From contig JAIOYZ010000016.1 of the NCBI GenBank assembly GCA_021740845.1, forward strand, positions 1 to 64,000: a stretch of 64,000 nt of DNA, in the 5' to 3' direction. The position numbers and the translations under genes were made by a program. The DNA is from Bacteroidia bacterium. GTDB lineage: Bacteria; Bacteroidota; Bacteroidia; UKL13-3. The stretch's first letter is position 1. Each line of letters starts with the position of its first letter. The notes beneath the pieces are model-generated. The model searched no databases, was not told the origin of the DNA, and saw only the letters and a list, made by a program, of their open reading frames with translations. Below are positions 36,873-45,677 of the stretch, one piece after another.

Positions 36873-39533
36873 TTATTGTTTGAGCGATTCTTCTTGTTTT
36901 TTATAAAATTCTGCAAACTTTTCTACCTTTTTATCCTTGAGTACTATTCTGAAGTTTTTAGTTGAAATTATATACTCAGGAGAAGGCTCATTATAGCTTA
37001 GTTTTTTTGCTTTTAAATCGGTTGCTTGTAATGTTTTAAAGTATTCTTCTGCATCTTTTCTATTGGCAAATTCGCGAACTACTAAAAGTTGATAGCCTTC
37101 ATTGCTCATCATTAAATTAACCCTCAGGCTTTTCTCAGATGCATAGGTTTCATTAAAGTTGGTATACACACTAACAAACTCGTTAAAGTCTACTTTTTGG
37201 TTTTTAATAGCCAAAACATAATAGTAAGGAGTCTCCGTTTCTAAGTCAAATCCTGGCTCTGCATTACCATTATTTTTAGCAGCAAATGCCGATTTTTTTT
37301 CTGCACGGTTCAATACTTCTAAATAGTCATCTGCAGTTTGCGCAACATCCAATCCCTTGTGTTTGGTACTAACTTCGGTTAAGGCTTTCTTAAAGGCCTC
37401 TTTGTCCTTTGTTTTGCCAATAATAAAAGCGTTTAATAAATCTAGTTTTGGGTTAAAAACATTGCCAGGAAATTCTTTACCTATGTTTTCTTTTAATTGC
37501 AATGCTTCTGCGTAGTTGCCTGATAAATAAGCTGCGTATGCTTTTTCATAAGCAGCAATTAATTCTTTATTGTTTGAGCTTTCAGAAGACTGAATGGTTT
37601 TGTTTTGAACCAATAAACTATAAGGGTGTTCTGGATAATTAGTTATTAAATTTTGTTTATTCTCCTCAGCAATTTTCTTGTTATTTAACTCATCGTTTGA
37701 TTTATATAAATAATAAAATGCAGCAGGTTCATACTCGCTAATTGGAAACCTTTTTTGCAATATGTCGAAGTACTTTCTGCTTTCGGAAGGATTCTTTAGT
37801 CGGGTATAATAAATTAATCCCAAGTTGTTTAAAGATTCAATCATTCTATCATTAGAACGTTGCTTTTGGGAGGAACTAAAAGGAACATTTTTTATCCAAT
37901 TATCACGTTCAGCATCTCCGGTTAAATTTGATACTTTTGGTTCGGCCGCTATTTCTTTACCGTCTATTATTTCTTTCTTTTGGTTTGAACCAAGAGTAGA
38001 AGAATCTTGAGGGCTTTCATCTGCTTCAACACTTGTTTTTTCCTTAGCAGCAATCATCCAAAAGTCTTCATTTTTTCTTTGGCCCCATTTCTTATTACTA
38101 AAGAATTCGGCCCTTCCAGCAGCCATTAGTGTAGGGTTATAGAAATACCAAGAATTGTCTCCAGCGCCAGGAATACCAGCAGGAATGGACGGATTTAAAT
38201 TGGCATTATTTGCAATACTAGCAGCATGTTTTGCATTTTTCTTTGCCTCTTTTGCCGCTATTTCTTCTTGCCTTTTTACCTCTGCTATCCACGAATCAAT
38301 TTTTCTTTCAATTTCATCCTTGCTCAATACGGATAGTTTTTGTAAAGAGTCTTCTGCTTCATATACCTTTAAATTATTTATCAAATCTGATAAAACAATT
38401 TTGGTATCGTTAATTTGTTCGAATTGTTTGTGGGTTTTATCCAAATTCAAAACAGTGCTATCATAATAAGCTTGCGAAATCTTAAAATCTTTTTGCTCGA
38501 AAAATAATTTTGCCAATTCATAATAGCTTAAGCCTTTTTGGTTTTTATTCTTTGTACTTGATGCAACAGATTTCTTAAAGTCTTTTGTTGCTTCGTTGGT
38601 GTTTTTTTGAATTAAATCCAATTTGCCTAATTCAAAATACAGTTGATCCAAATAATCCTTATTCTTATCATCTGTGGTCATTTTCCTTAGGTTTTTCTTA
38701 ACCTTAGCAATAGATCTAGGATCATTTAAATCGTAAATTCTAGTAAGGTTAATATTGGCATTAAATGCAAAATCGTAAGAAGGGATATAGGATATTACCT
38801 TATTAAAAAAGTAAGTAGCCTCAGGTTTTCTATCTGTTAATAAGCAAAGCTGACCAAGAATATAATGGTAGCGTATTTTTTGATTTTTGGTGAGTTTACC
38901 CTTCAATGCCATTTTTAATTGATCAATGGCTGGACCTAATTTTTCTTGTTTAATACTAATATCAGCAGCAGTTGCATAGATTACAGCATAATCTTCTTTT
39001 TTTATTTGTTTGTTGGCAAGAAGCAAACCCATTAATGCTTCTGCTTCACCCATTTTTTTCATACCCATATAATTACGAGCAATCCAGCAGGTGCTTAAAT
39101 CTTTAAATTCACCATCCTTGTATTTTCCAATGATGTATTGAAAAGTCTCAATAGAGGCAAAATAATCTTGTTTATAAAAGCGGCACTTGGCCATAGCAAA
39201 ATAAGAATCATCGGTAAAAGAACCGATGGTATGCATTTGAATGGTTTTAGAAAACTTTTTAATAGCCTCATCTAAAACATTTCCTGCAGTTTTAGCAGAC
39301 TCCTCTGTTCCCATTGGGAATACTTCTAATACCTTGTCGAAATTATCTACATGGGTTGCTTCAATTTGATTTATGGCATCTAAGAGTTTTTGTTCCCCAT
39401 TAAAATACACATTAAAATGACCTGTTAGGGTATGGAAATTTCGGTTCAACCATTTGTCTTTGGTTGGATTACATGCCGCAAAACCAATTAGGCTAAGGAG
39501 CAATAAATAGAATATGTTCTTATGTTGATACAA
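36873..39533 (-). CDS. porW: PorW/SprE-like tetratricopeptide lipoprotein of the T9SS
   Basis: A lipoprotein signal (YLLLLSLIGFAAC) is followed by NPTKDKWLNRNFHTLTGHFNVYFNGEQKL, the opening typical of PorW of Porphyromonas and SprE of Flavobacterium. TPR helices fill about 80-400 and 560-700, and a repeated SPOR-like or Ig-like C-terminal part follows. SprE/PorW is required for T9SS secretion and gliding, linking the PorKN ring and Sov translocon. The start is TTG; no in-frame ATG gives a better signal. Identification is from pattern recall, not alignment. A GGTTTGAACC site lies in the middle. Confidence 0.82.
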   Translation of the reverse strand: MYQHKNIFYLLLLSLIGFAACNPTKDKWLNRNFHTLTGHFNVYFNGEQKLLDAINQIEATHVDNFDKVLEVFPMGTEESAKTAGNVLDEAIKKFSKTIQMHTIGSFTDDSYFAMAKCRFYKQDYFASIETFQYIIGKYKDGEFKDLSTCWIARNYMGMKKMGEAEALMGLLLANKQIKKEDYAVIYATAADISIKQEKLGPAIDQLKMALKGKLTKNQKIRYHYILGQLCLLTDRKPEATYFFNKVISYIPSYDFAFNANINLTRIYDLNDPRSIAKVKKNLRKMTTDDKNKDYLDQLYFELGKLDLIQKNTNEATKDFKKSVASSTKNKNQKGLSYYELAKLFFEQKDFKISQAYYDSTVLNLDKTHKQFEQINDTKIVLSDLINNLKVYEAEDSLQKLSVLSKDEIERKIDSWIAEVKRQEEIAAKEAKKNAKHAASIANNANLNPSIPAGIPGAGDNSWYFYNPTLMAAGRAEFFSNKKWGQRKNEDFWMIAAKEKTSVEADESPQDSSTLGSNQKKEIIDGKEIAAEPKVSNLTGDAERDNWIKNVPFSSSQKQRSNDRMIESLNNLGLIYYTRLKNPSESRKYFDILQKRFPISEYEPAAFYYLYKSNDELNNKKIAEENKQNLITNYPEHPYSLLVQNKTIQSSESSNNKELIAAYEKAYAAYLSGNYAEALQLKENIGKEFPGNVFNPKLDLLNAFIIGKTKDKEAFKKALTEVSTKHKGLDVAQTADDYLEVLNRAEKKSAFAAKNNGNAEPGFDLETETPYYYVLAIKNQKVDFNEFVSVYTNFNETYASEKSLRVNLMMSNEGYQLLVVREFANRKDAEEYFKTLQATDLKAKKLSYNEPSPEYIISTKNFRIVLKDKKVEKFAEFYKKQEESLKQ
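37982..37991 (+). repeat. GGTTTGAACC site
   Basis: Exact copy on the strand opposite to the porW-like gene, encoding LGSNQ. Flanks TTT-site-AAG. Confidence 0.85.
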
Positions 39534-39552
39534 TGCAGACTTTGTTTTTGCC

Positions 39553-39560
39553 TATCTTTG
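39553..39560 (+). promoter_or_regulatory. Candidate -7 box TATCTTTG
   Basis: Same octamer as the yceD operon box. It lies 51 bases before ATG 39611, and inside the track's longer ORF from 39533, which argues for the later start. Confidence 0.45.
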
Positions 39561-39610
39561 AATTTAAAACGCACAATTTTAACCAAAACTTTTTTAATTC
39601 AGGTACTGTA

Positions 39611-39976
39611 ATGGAACAGCCAAAGAAAAAATTAATTCACAAGCTAAGGTACAAGTATAGGTTGGTATTGATAAATGACGAATCTTTTGAGGAAAAATTA
39701 TCCTTCAAACTCACGCCAATGAATGTGTTTGTGGGCTTTAGCTCTGCTATTGTTTTATTTACTATTCTCATTACAACCTTAATTTTTTATACTTCCCTGC
39801 GTGAATATGTTCCAGGGTATACCGATTCTAAATCCAAACGAAACCTTCAAGAATTATTGTATAAAACCGATTCTTTGGAAGAAACGCTTCGTCTAAAAGA
39901 GCTATATTACCAGAATATTGCCAATATTATGAAGGGTGGAGAAGGTATAAAAGATTCTTTGGGTTCAAAAAAATAA
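39611..39976 (+). CDS. Membrane protein resembling the N-terminus of M23 metallopeptidases, peptidase domain absent
   Basis: ATG 39611 (MEQPKKKLIHKLRYKYRLVLINDESFEEKLSFKLTPMNVF) gives 121 aa; the longer start at 39533 overlaps the porW-like gene and a promoter box. One membrane helix (about 45-68) is followed by SLREYVPGYTDSKSKRNLQELLYKTDSLEETL, a coiled-coil-like stretch. This matches the N-terminal half of Bacteroidota M23 endopeptidases as I remember them, but the H-x-D/H-x-H domain is missing and the ORF stops cleanly. It precedes a bactofilin gene, the usual neighbour of M23 peptidases. It could be a truncated relic or a short scaffold. Confidence 0.65.
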   Translation: MEQPKKKLIHKLRYKYRLVLINDESFEEKLSFKLTPMNVFVGFSSAIVLFTILITTLIFYTSLREYVPGYTDSKSKRNLQELLYKTDSLEETLRLKELYYQNIANIMKGGEGIKDSLGSKK

Positions 39977-40095
39977 ATCCTATTTTTAATATTTTTACTT
40001 TTTATGTCTGGAAAAGAAATATGACAATTAGTTATTTTCTTCAATCATGTTTCTTTAAAAATGTAAGCATTGCCCACATTTTTTATTTATTTTTC

Positions 40096-40105
40096 GGTTT
40101 GAACC
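40096..40105 (+). repeat. GGTTTGAACC site (intergenic)
   Basis: Exact copy, flanks TTC-site-AAA, 60 bases upstream of the bactofilin -7 box. It is one of few copies outside coding sequence. Confidence 0.85.
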
Positions 40106-40164
40106 AAAACCAAAATAAGAGTTTCTAAATTAGAAAGCTATTCTATTTATTTTGAAAAATTTGA

Positions 40165-40172
40165 TACATTTG
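40165..40172 (+). promoter_or_regulatory. Candidate -7 box TACATTTG for the bactofilin gene
   Basis: Exact match to TAnnTTTG in the gap before the bactofilin gene. It implies a leader of roughly 115 bases. Confidence 0.4.
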
Positions 40173-40295
40173 TCGAACTAGGTATTATAAATCATCAAAA
40201 AAGGTAACTGTAATCTCAATTAATTTTTTTGTTGGCCAATAATAGGAGGAAGGTTTTCTCCACCTAGGTTTAAAAATAAATTTAATTAGTGTAAC

Positions 40296-40757
40296 ATGGC
40301 TATTTTTAACCAATCAAAGAATACTACATTTAACCCTCAGGAAATTAATATTCTGAATGCTGGGACCAAAATAAATGGGGATCTAATTTCCGAAGGCGAT
40401 TTACGGGTGGATGGATCTTTAAAAGGAAATATAGAGGTGAAAGCCAAATTAGTTTTGGGTGTTTCCGCACAAGTTGAAGGAAATGTTAGGGCTATCAATT
40501 GTGATATTTCTGGCGTTGTAAAAGGAAATATTTCTGTTTCAGACCTGCTTACCATTAAAAGTACTGCCAAAATCAATGGCGACATATCCTGTTCAAAATT
40601 AATTATCGAAGTTGGAGCAGAATTTAATGGCCGAAGCACAATGGCTAACAATCTTTCAAATGTTTTTAGTGATATAAATACTGGTAAAAATTCCAAGCCA
40701 TTAGACACCAAAGCTCCTGTTATCAGTGAAAAACACGGAGAAAAAGCCGCAGTTTAA
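40296..40757 (+). CDS. Bactofilin (polymer-forming cytoskeletal protein)
   Basis: The bactofilin core of repeated beta-helix rungs is visible: GTKINGDLISEGDLRVDGSLKGNIEVKAKLVLGVSAQVEGNVRA..GVVKGNISVSDLLTIKSTAKINGDISCSKLIIEVGAEFNG. Disordered tails are short. Bactofilins form membrane-associated filaments that localise envelope enzymes and shape cells. The upstream M23-like membrane protein fits this role. Its last 32 bases overlap the atpZ-like gene, so it may be read through into the ATP synthase operon. Confidence 0.92.
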   Translation: MAIFNQSKNTTFNPQEINILNAGTKINGDLISEGDLRVDGSLKGNIEVKAKLVLGVSAQVEGNVRAINCDISGVVKGNISVSDLLTIKSTAKINGDISCSKLIIEVGAEFNGRSTMANNLSNVFSDINTGKNSKPLDTKAPVISEKHGEKAAV

Positions 40758-40941
40758 CCAAGTACTTAAATACACTAACCAAGCCATTCAAATGATTTTG
40801 GTTATGGTAGCAGGTACACTTGGGGGAAAATACGCCGATAAATATTTCGGATTTTCTTTTCCAATCCTTACGCTACTGGGAGTTTTGTTCTCTGTATTTG
40901 CTGCATTATACCTTTCTCTTAAAGATTTTCTTAAAAAATAG
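40726..40941 (+). CDS. atpZ: AtpZ/AtpI-like ATP synthase accessory protein
   Basis: A 71-aa protein with two membrane helices (QMILVMVAGTLGGKYADKY and FPILTLLGVLFSVFAALYLSL), the pattern of AtpZ, a small partner of AtpI linked to c-ring assembly and Mg2+ supply. The start is GTG at 40726, within the end of the bactofilin gene. It is the first gene of the atp cluster. Confidence 0.82.
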   Translation: MKNTEKKPQFNQVLKYTNQAIQMILVMVAGTLGGKYADKYFGFSFPILTLLGVLFSVFAALYLSLKDFLKK

Positions 40942-40975
40942 TTTCTACATGGGTATTTAATTCAATAGGAAATCC

Positions 40976-40983
40976 TACTTTTG
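40976..40983 (+). promoter_or_regulatory. Candidate -7 box TACTTTTG within the atp cluster
   Basis: Exact TAnnTTTG match in the 121-base gap after atpZ, 80 bases before the next gene. It may be the main atp operon promoter. Confidence 0.4.
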
Positions 40984-41062
40984 CGGCAACGAAAAACGGC
41001 TTATTCATTAAAATTGATGTTCTTTTTTATTGATAGTCAGTTTTTTAATAGAGTAAAACCCT

Positions 41063-41449
41063 ATGACAAAAAACAATTTTATGCCTGCCTTACTTGCGCT
41101 TTCTGCGGCAATGGCAGCTGGTATTTTTGTTTTTCAACTGGTTTTTCCTTCCATACCATTAACTAATTTGGTTTGGGCAGCCCTTATTTATTTTATTTTA
41201 CTAACCTTAGTTACCTTTAAAATTACCAATTCGGGTTTGCCTAAAGATAACAAAACATTCTTTGTTAGGGTTTATAGTGCTATCGGTATTCGTTTCGTAT
41301 TTTCTATTTTTCCATTGTTTATATATTTAATTTTCTCACCTGAGCGCCAGTTATCATTCGCAATTGTGTATCTTTTATTGTATTTCTTTTACACAGCTTT
41401 TGAAATTTATTTCCTTGTGGTTAACTTGCGCCCCGATTTAAAGAAATAA
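41063..41449 (+). CDS. AtpI-like four-helix membrane protein
   Basis: 128 aa with four membrane helices (about 7-28, 34-52, 72-92, 98-118). Its place between atpZ and atpB is that of AtpI in other phyla, and the helix count agrees, but the sequence itself is not diagnostic. A role in c-ring assembly is inferred from position only. Confidence 0.65.
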   Translation: MTKNNFMPALLALSAAMAAGIFVFQLVFPSIPLTNLVWAALIYFILLTLVTFKITNSGLPKDNKTFFVRVYSAIGIRFVFSIFPLFIYLIFSPERQLSFAIVYLLLYFFYTAFEIYFLVVNLRPDLKK

Positions 41450-41457
41450 CATAGTAC

Positions 41458-42633
41458 ATGCAATCCAATAACAAAAAGATTTTCAGATATTTAATTCCAG
41501 TTTTTTTGGTTCTATTGTACGTAGGCTACAACAGTGCAAGTCTGTTTGCCGACGAATCGCATACTGTAGATAGTTTAACCGAAACTGCAACAGTAGCCAG
41601 CCACGATGCTGAACACCATGAAACCATAGGTGAAATGGAACATGAATCAGCAGTTGAAGCAGAACACAAGGTGGATGCAGGTAAATTAATCATGGAACAT
41701 ATTGGGGATGCGCATGATTGGCATATTGCAACTATTGGCAAAAGCCATATTTCTATTCCCTTGCCTATTATCATTAAAGACAATCAAGGTTTCAAGATTT
41801 TTTCTTCTTCTCGTTTCCACCATGGACATGAGGCTTATGAAGGATATAAATTAGAGGAAAATAAAATAGTTGCCGTTAACGAAGCAGGTGAAATTAACCA
41901 TGAAGCTAGTTTCTTAGATTTAAGCATTACAAAAAATGTAATGTCTATGTTTATTTCAGTTTTATTCCTTTGTTGGTTGATGTTATCTGTAGCGAGACAC
42001 TATACTAAAAACGCAGGTAAAGCTCCAAAAGGTATTGCCAATTTAATCGAAACCTTAATCATGTTTATACGTGATGAGGTGGCTAAACCTTCAATTGGCC
42101 CAAAGTATGCTAAGTTTTTACCTTACTTACTAACTATCTTCTTTTTTATCTTTATAAATAACTTATTCGGTTTGATCCCATTTTTCCCAGGAGGAGCAAA
42201 CGTTACTGGAAATATAGCTGTTACTATGGTTTTGGCAGTTTTCACCTTTGTGATTACTTCATTTAATGGAAACAAAAGCTATTGGGGACATATTTTTATG
42301 CCTCCTGGTGTTCCAAAAGCATTGTGGATTTTGTTAGTGCCAATTGAAATCATTGGTATGTTGAATAAACCAATAGTATTGATGATTCGTTTATTTGCAA
42401 ACATCACTGCTGGTCACATTATCATGTTAGGTTTCTTTAGCTTAATCTTCATTTTTGGAGCAATGAGTGAAACCTTAGGTTTAGGAGTATCTGTATTGTC
42501 AGTTGCCTTTACTGTTTTCATGAATTTCCTTGAATTGCTTGTTGCATTTTTACAAGCGTATGTATTTACCTTGCTTTCTGCTTTATACTTTGGTATGGCA
42601 GTAGAAGAGCATGCTCACGAAGAACATCATTAA
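41458..42633 (+). CDS. atpB: ATP synthase F0 subunit a
   Basis: The proton channel subunit. The C-terminal 240 residues are standard: FLPYLLTIFFFIFINNLFGLIPFFPGG, and IRLFANITAGHIIML with the essential arginine. The first 160 residues are an unusual periplasmic extension after a signal-like helix, rich in His, Glu and Asp (DAEHHETIGEMEHESAVEAEHK, HDWHIATIGKSH, FHHGHEAYEGY). Long N-termini of this kind are known in Bacteroidota subunit a, but the clustered histidines could bind metal. The C-terminus is also histidine-rich (EEHAHEEHH). Confidence 0.95.
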   Translation: MQSNNKKIFRYLIPVFLVLLYVGYNSASLFADESHTVDSLTETATVASHDAEHHETIGEMEHESAVEAEHKVDAGKLIMEHIGDAHDWHIATIGKSHISIPLPIIIKDNQGFKIFSSSRFHHGHEAYEGYKLEENKIVAVNEAGEINHEASFLDLSITKNVMSMFISVLFLCWLMLSVARHYTKNAGKAPKGIANLIETLIMFIRDEVAKPSIGPKYAKFLPYLLTIFFFIFINNLFGLIPFFPGGANVTGNIAVTMVLAVFTFVITSFNGNKSYWGHIFMPPGVPKALWILLVPIEIIGMLNKPIVLMIRLFANITAGHIIMLGFFSLIFIFGAMSETLGLGVSVLSVAFTVFMNFLELLVAFLQAYVFTLLSALYFGMAVEEHAHEEHH

Positions 42634-42924
<291 letters not shown>

Positions 42925-42937
42925 TCGGTATACCAAT

Positions 42938-42969
42938 CAGAACACAGCAGCTTTGGCCGCTGTGTTCTG
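42938..42969 (+). promoter_or_regulatory. Intercistronic hairpin between atpE and atpF
   Basis: CAGAACACAGC / GCTGTGTTCTG is an 11-bp perfect stem with a 10-base loop followed by TTTT. It could partly terminate transcription or shield the 3' end of atpE RNA, either of which would raise subunit c output over downstream subunits. Confidence 0.7.
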
Positions 42970-43014
42970 TTTTAGGATAAACCAATTACCATTATTCATT
43001 AAAAAAAACACAGC

Positions 43015-43509
43015 ATGGAATTAGTAAAACCGGGTTTAGGTTTAATTTTCTGGATGACAATTACATTTAGTATTGTATTGTTCATTCTTTCAAAATTTGC
43101 CTGGAAACCTATCTTAAATTCGATTAGGGAGCGCGAAGATTCAATCAATAACGCTTTGAATGCAGCTGAAGAAGCACGCAAACAAATGAGTGCGTTAAAG
43201 ACTGATAACGAAAAACTTCTTAATCAAGCACGTGCTGAGCGCGATCAAATGTTGAAAGATGCCAATGATATGAAAGATAATATCATAGCACAGGCAAAAA
43301 AATCAGCAGAAGATGAAGGTCGTAAAATCATTGAAAAAGCAAGCGCCTCTATTGAAGCAGCTAAAGTAAATGCTATGAATGAGTTGAAAACTCAAGTAGC
43401 AGTTCTTACTGTTGATTTAGCAGAAAAAGTGCTTCGTAAGAAAATGGAAGACCGCGCACAGCAAGAATCTTTTGTAAACGAAAATTTAAAATCAATCACC
43501 TTAAACTAA
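43015..43509 (+). CDS. atpF: ATP synthase F0 subunit b
   Basis: The peripheral stalk. One N-terminal membrane helix (about 6-25) precedes a long charged helix, WKPILNSIREREDSINNALNAAEEARKQM, that continues as a right-handed coiled coil to the end. The length of 164 aa is standard. There is a single b gene and no b' copy. Confidence 0.95.
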   Translation: MELVKPGLGLIFWMTITFSIVLFILSKFAWKPILNSIREREDSINNALNAAEEARKQMSALKTDNEKLLNQARAERDQMLKDANDMKDNIIAQAKKSAEDEGRKIIEKASASIEAAKVNAMNELKTQVAVLTVDLAEKVLRKKMEDRAQQESFVNENLKSITLN

Positions 43510-43510
43510 C

Positions 43511-44062
43511 ATGTCTGAACACAGAGTATCCGGCAGGTACGCCAAATCCTTGATAGACCTTGCAATTGCAAACAATTGCTTGGAAGCTATTAAAGCTGAT
43601 ATTTTGGCGTTCAAAAAAGCGATTGAAGAAAATTCGTCTCTTGCAAAAATGTTTAAAAGCCCAATTGTAAAGGGTGATAAAAAACAAGCGATTGTTCATC
43701 AAATATTTGGTAGTTCGTTTAACAAACTTACCTTAGACTTTATGGATATCGTTATTCGCAAGAACCGTGAATATTATTTACCTGATATGGCCGTCGCTTT
43801 CATTGGTCAATATAACGAGATTAATAAAATTACTACCGCTTCTGTTAAAACGGCTGTTGCTATCAGCGATGCTGTTGTTAATGAAGTGAGAGAGTTTATT
43901 GAAAAACAAACAGGAAAAAAAGTAATCTTAGAAACACAAGTAGATGCAGATATTATTGGAGGTTTGGTTATCCAAATGGAAGATAAATTGTATGATGCCA
44001 GCATTTCTGGAAAGCTTAAGAAAGCAAAACAGGATTTATTAAATACTTACATTTCAAAATAA
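43511..44062 (+). CDS. atpH: ATP synthase F1 subunit delta
   Basis: This subunit links the stalk to the alpha3beta3 head. The N-terminal helical domain (MSEHRVSGRYAKSLIDLAIANN) and C-terminal signature region (ETQVDADIIGGLVIQMEDKLYDASISGKLKKAKQDLL) are typical. It starts one base after the atpF stop. Confidence 0.95.
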   Translation: MSEHRVSGRYAKSLIDLAIANNCLEAIKADILAFKKAIEENSSLAKMFKSPIVKGDKKQAIVHQIFGSSFNKLTLDFMDIVIRKNREYYLPDMAVAFIGQYNEINKITTASVKTAVAISDAVVNEVREFIEKQTGKKVILETQVDADIIGGLVIQMEDKLYDASISGKLKKAKQDLLNTYISK

Positions 44063-44071
44063 CATTTCATT

Positions 44072-45652
44072 ATGGTAGAAATAAGACCAGATGAGGTATC
44101 AGCCATCATAAGAGAGCAATTAAGCAATTTTAAGTCTGAGACCGAACTTGAAGAAGTGGGTACCGTACTCCAAGTGGGTGATGGTATCGCACGTATCTAC
44201 GGATTAACCAAAGTTCAGTCGGGTGAGCTGATTGAATTTTCTAATGGCGTAGAAGGAATTGTACTTAACCTAGAAGAAGACAACGTTGGTGCGGTATTAT
44301 TGGGTTCATCCGATCAAATTATTGAAGGTGACACTGTAAAACGTACTGGTAGAATTGCTTCCATTAAAGTGGGTGAAGGTATGTTAGGCCGCGTTATCAA
44401 TACATTGGGTCAACCAATCGATGGTAAAGGTCCAATTACAGGCGATTTATACGAAATGCCTTTAGAGCGTAAAGCTCCTGGTGTTATCTATCGCGAGCCA
44501 GTTAAAGAACCATTACAAACTGGTATCAAGGCTATCGATGCCATGATTCCTATTGGTCGTGGACAACGTGAGTTGGTTATCGGTGACCGCCAAACAGGTA
44601 AAACTGCGGTGTGTTTAGATACCATCATCAACCAAAAAGAATTTTATGATGCTGGTAATCCAGTATTTTGTATCTATGTAGCTTGTGGTCAAAAAGCTTC
44701 TACAGTTGCTCAAGTTGTTAAAACTTTAGAAGAACGTGGTGCAATGGCTTATACTGTTATTGTAACAGCTACCTCTTCAGATCCAGCTCCAATGCAATTC
44801 TTTGCTCCAATGGCAGGTGCTGCAATTGGTGAATTTATTCGCGATACTGGCCGTCCAGCTTTGATTATCTATGATGATTTGTCAAAACAAGCTGTGGCTT
44901 ACCGCGAGGTTTCTTTGTTACTTCGTCGCCCGCCAGGACGTGAAGCATACCCTGGAGACGTATTCTATTTGCATAGTCGTTTACTAGAAAGAGCTGCAAA
45001 AATTAACAGTACAGATTCAATTGCTCAGCAAATGAACGACCTTCCAGCTTCTATCAAGCATTTGGTAAAGGGTGGTGGCTCATTAACTGCTTTGCCAATT
45101 ATTGAAACTCAAGCTGGTGACGTTTCTGCTTATATTCCTACCAACGTAATTTCTATTACCGATGGTCAGATATTCTTAGAAGCTAACTTGTTTAACTCTG
45201 GTATTCGTCCAGCTATTAACGTAGGTATCTCGGTATCACGTGTGGGTGGTAATGCTCAGATTAAATCAATGAAAAAAGTAGCTGGTACTTTGAAATTGGA
45301 TCAAGCACAATATCGTGAATTAGAAGCTTTCTCTAAATTTGGTTCAGACCTAGATGCTGCTACCAAAGCGGTTTTAGCTAAAGGTTCTCGTAACGTAGAA
45401 ATCCTAAAACAAGGACAATTCTCTCCTTTGAGAGTTGAACAACAAGTTGCTATTATTTACCTAGGTACTAAAGGTTTATTATCAAGTGTACCGGTTGATA
45501 AAATTCGTGAGTTTGAAGCGGATTATCTAAACTTCCTTGAAAACAAACACATCGACGTTTTAGAGAAAATCAAAAAAGGCGGAATTGGTGATGATGTAAC
45601 TAGCGTTTTAGAAGCTGTTGCAAAAGATCTTTCGGCAAAATATAGTGCTTAA
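44072..45652 (+). CDS. atpA: ATP synthase F1 subunit alpha
   Basis: The non-catalytic nucleotide-binding subunit of F1. The P-loop [10 protein letters not shown], the [34 protein letters not shown] block and the [17 protein letters not shown] signature are all intact. The length (526 aa) is normal. Its 3' half carries the variant site GGTTCAGACC. Confidence 0.98.
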   Translation: MVEIRPDEVSAIIREQLSNFKSETELEEVGTVLQVGDGIARIYGLTKVQSGELIEFSNGVEGIVLNLEEDNVGAVLLGSSDQIIEGDTVKRTGRIASIKVGEGMLGRVINTLGQPIDGKGPITGDLYEMPLERKAPGVIYREPVKEPLQTGIKAIDAMIPIGRGQRELVIGDRQTGKTAVCLDTIINQKEFYDAGNPVFCIYVACGQKASTVAQVVKTLEERGAMAYTVIVTATSSDPAPMQFFAPMAGAAIGEFIRDTGRPALIIYDDLSKQAVAYREVSLLLRRPPGREAYPGDVFYLHSRLLERAAKINSTDSIAQQMNDLPASIKHLVKGGGSLTALPIIETQAGDVSAYIPTNVISITDGQIFLEANLFNSGIRPAINVGISVSRVGGNAQIKSMKKVAGTLKLDQAQYRELEAFSKFGSDLDAATKAVLAKGSRNVEILKQGQFSPLRVEQQVAIIYLGTKGLLSSVPVDKIREFEADYLNFLENKHIDVLEKIKKGGIGDDVTSVLEAVAKDLSAKYSA

Positions 45653-45677
45653 TTTTTAGGAACTGGCAAAATAAAAA

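Larger units (their letters stand above)
39977..40295. other. Gene-free 319-base region upstream of the bactofilin gene
   Basis: AT-rich with no ORF. It contains a GGTTTGAACC site (40096-40105), a -7 box (40165-40172) and then a leader of about 115 bases including the small inverted repeat GGAGGAAGGTTTTCTCC. No RNA family is recognisable. Confidence 0.6.

Noticed and set aside
40981-41166. 61-aa ORF before the AtpI-like gene
   Set aside because: It overlaps the real ORF from 41063 in another frame and begins within a promoter box.
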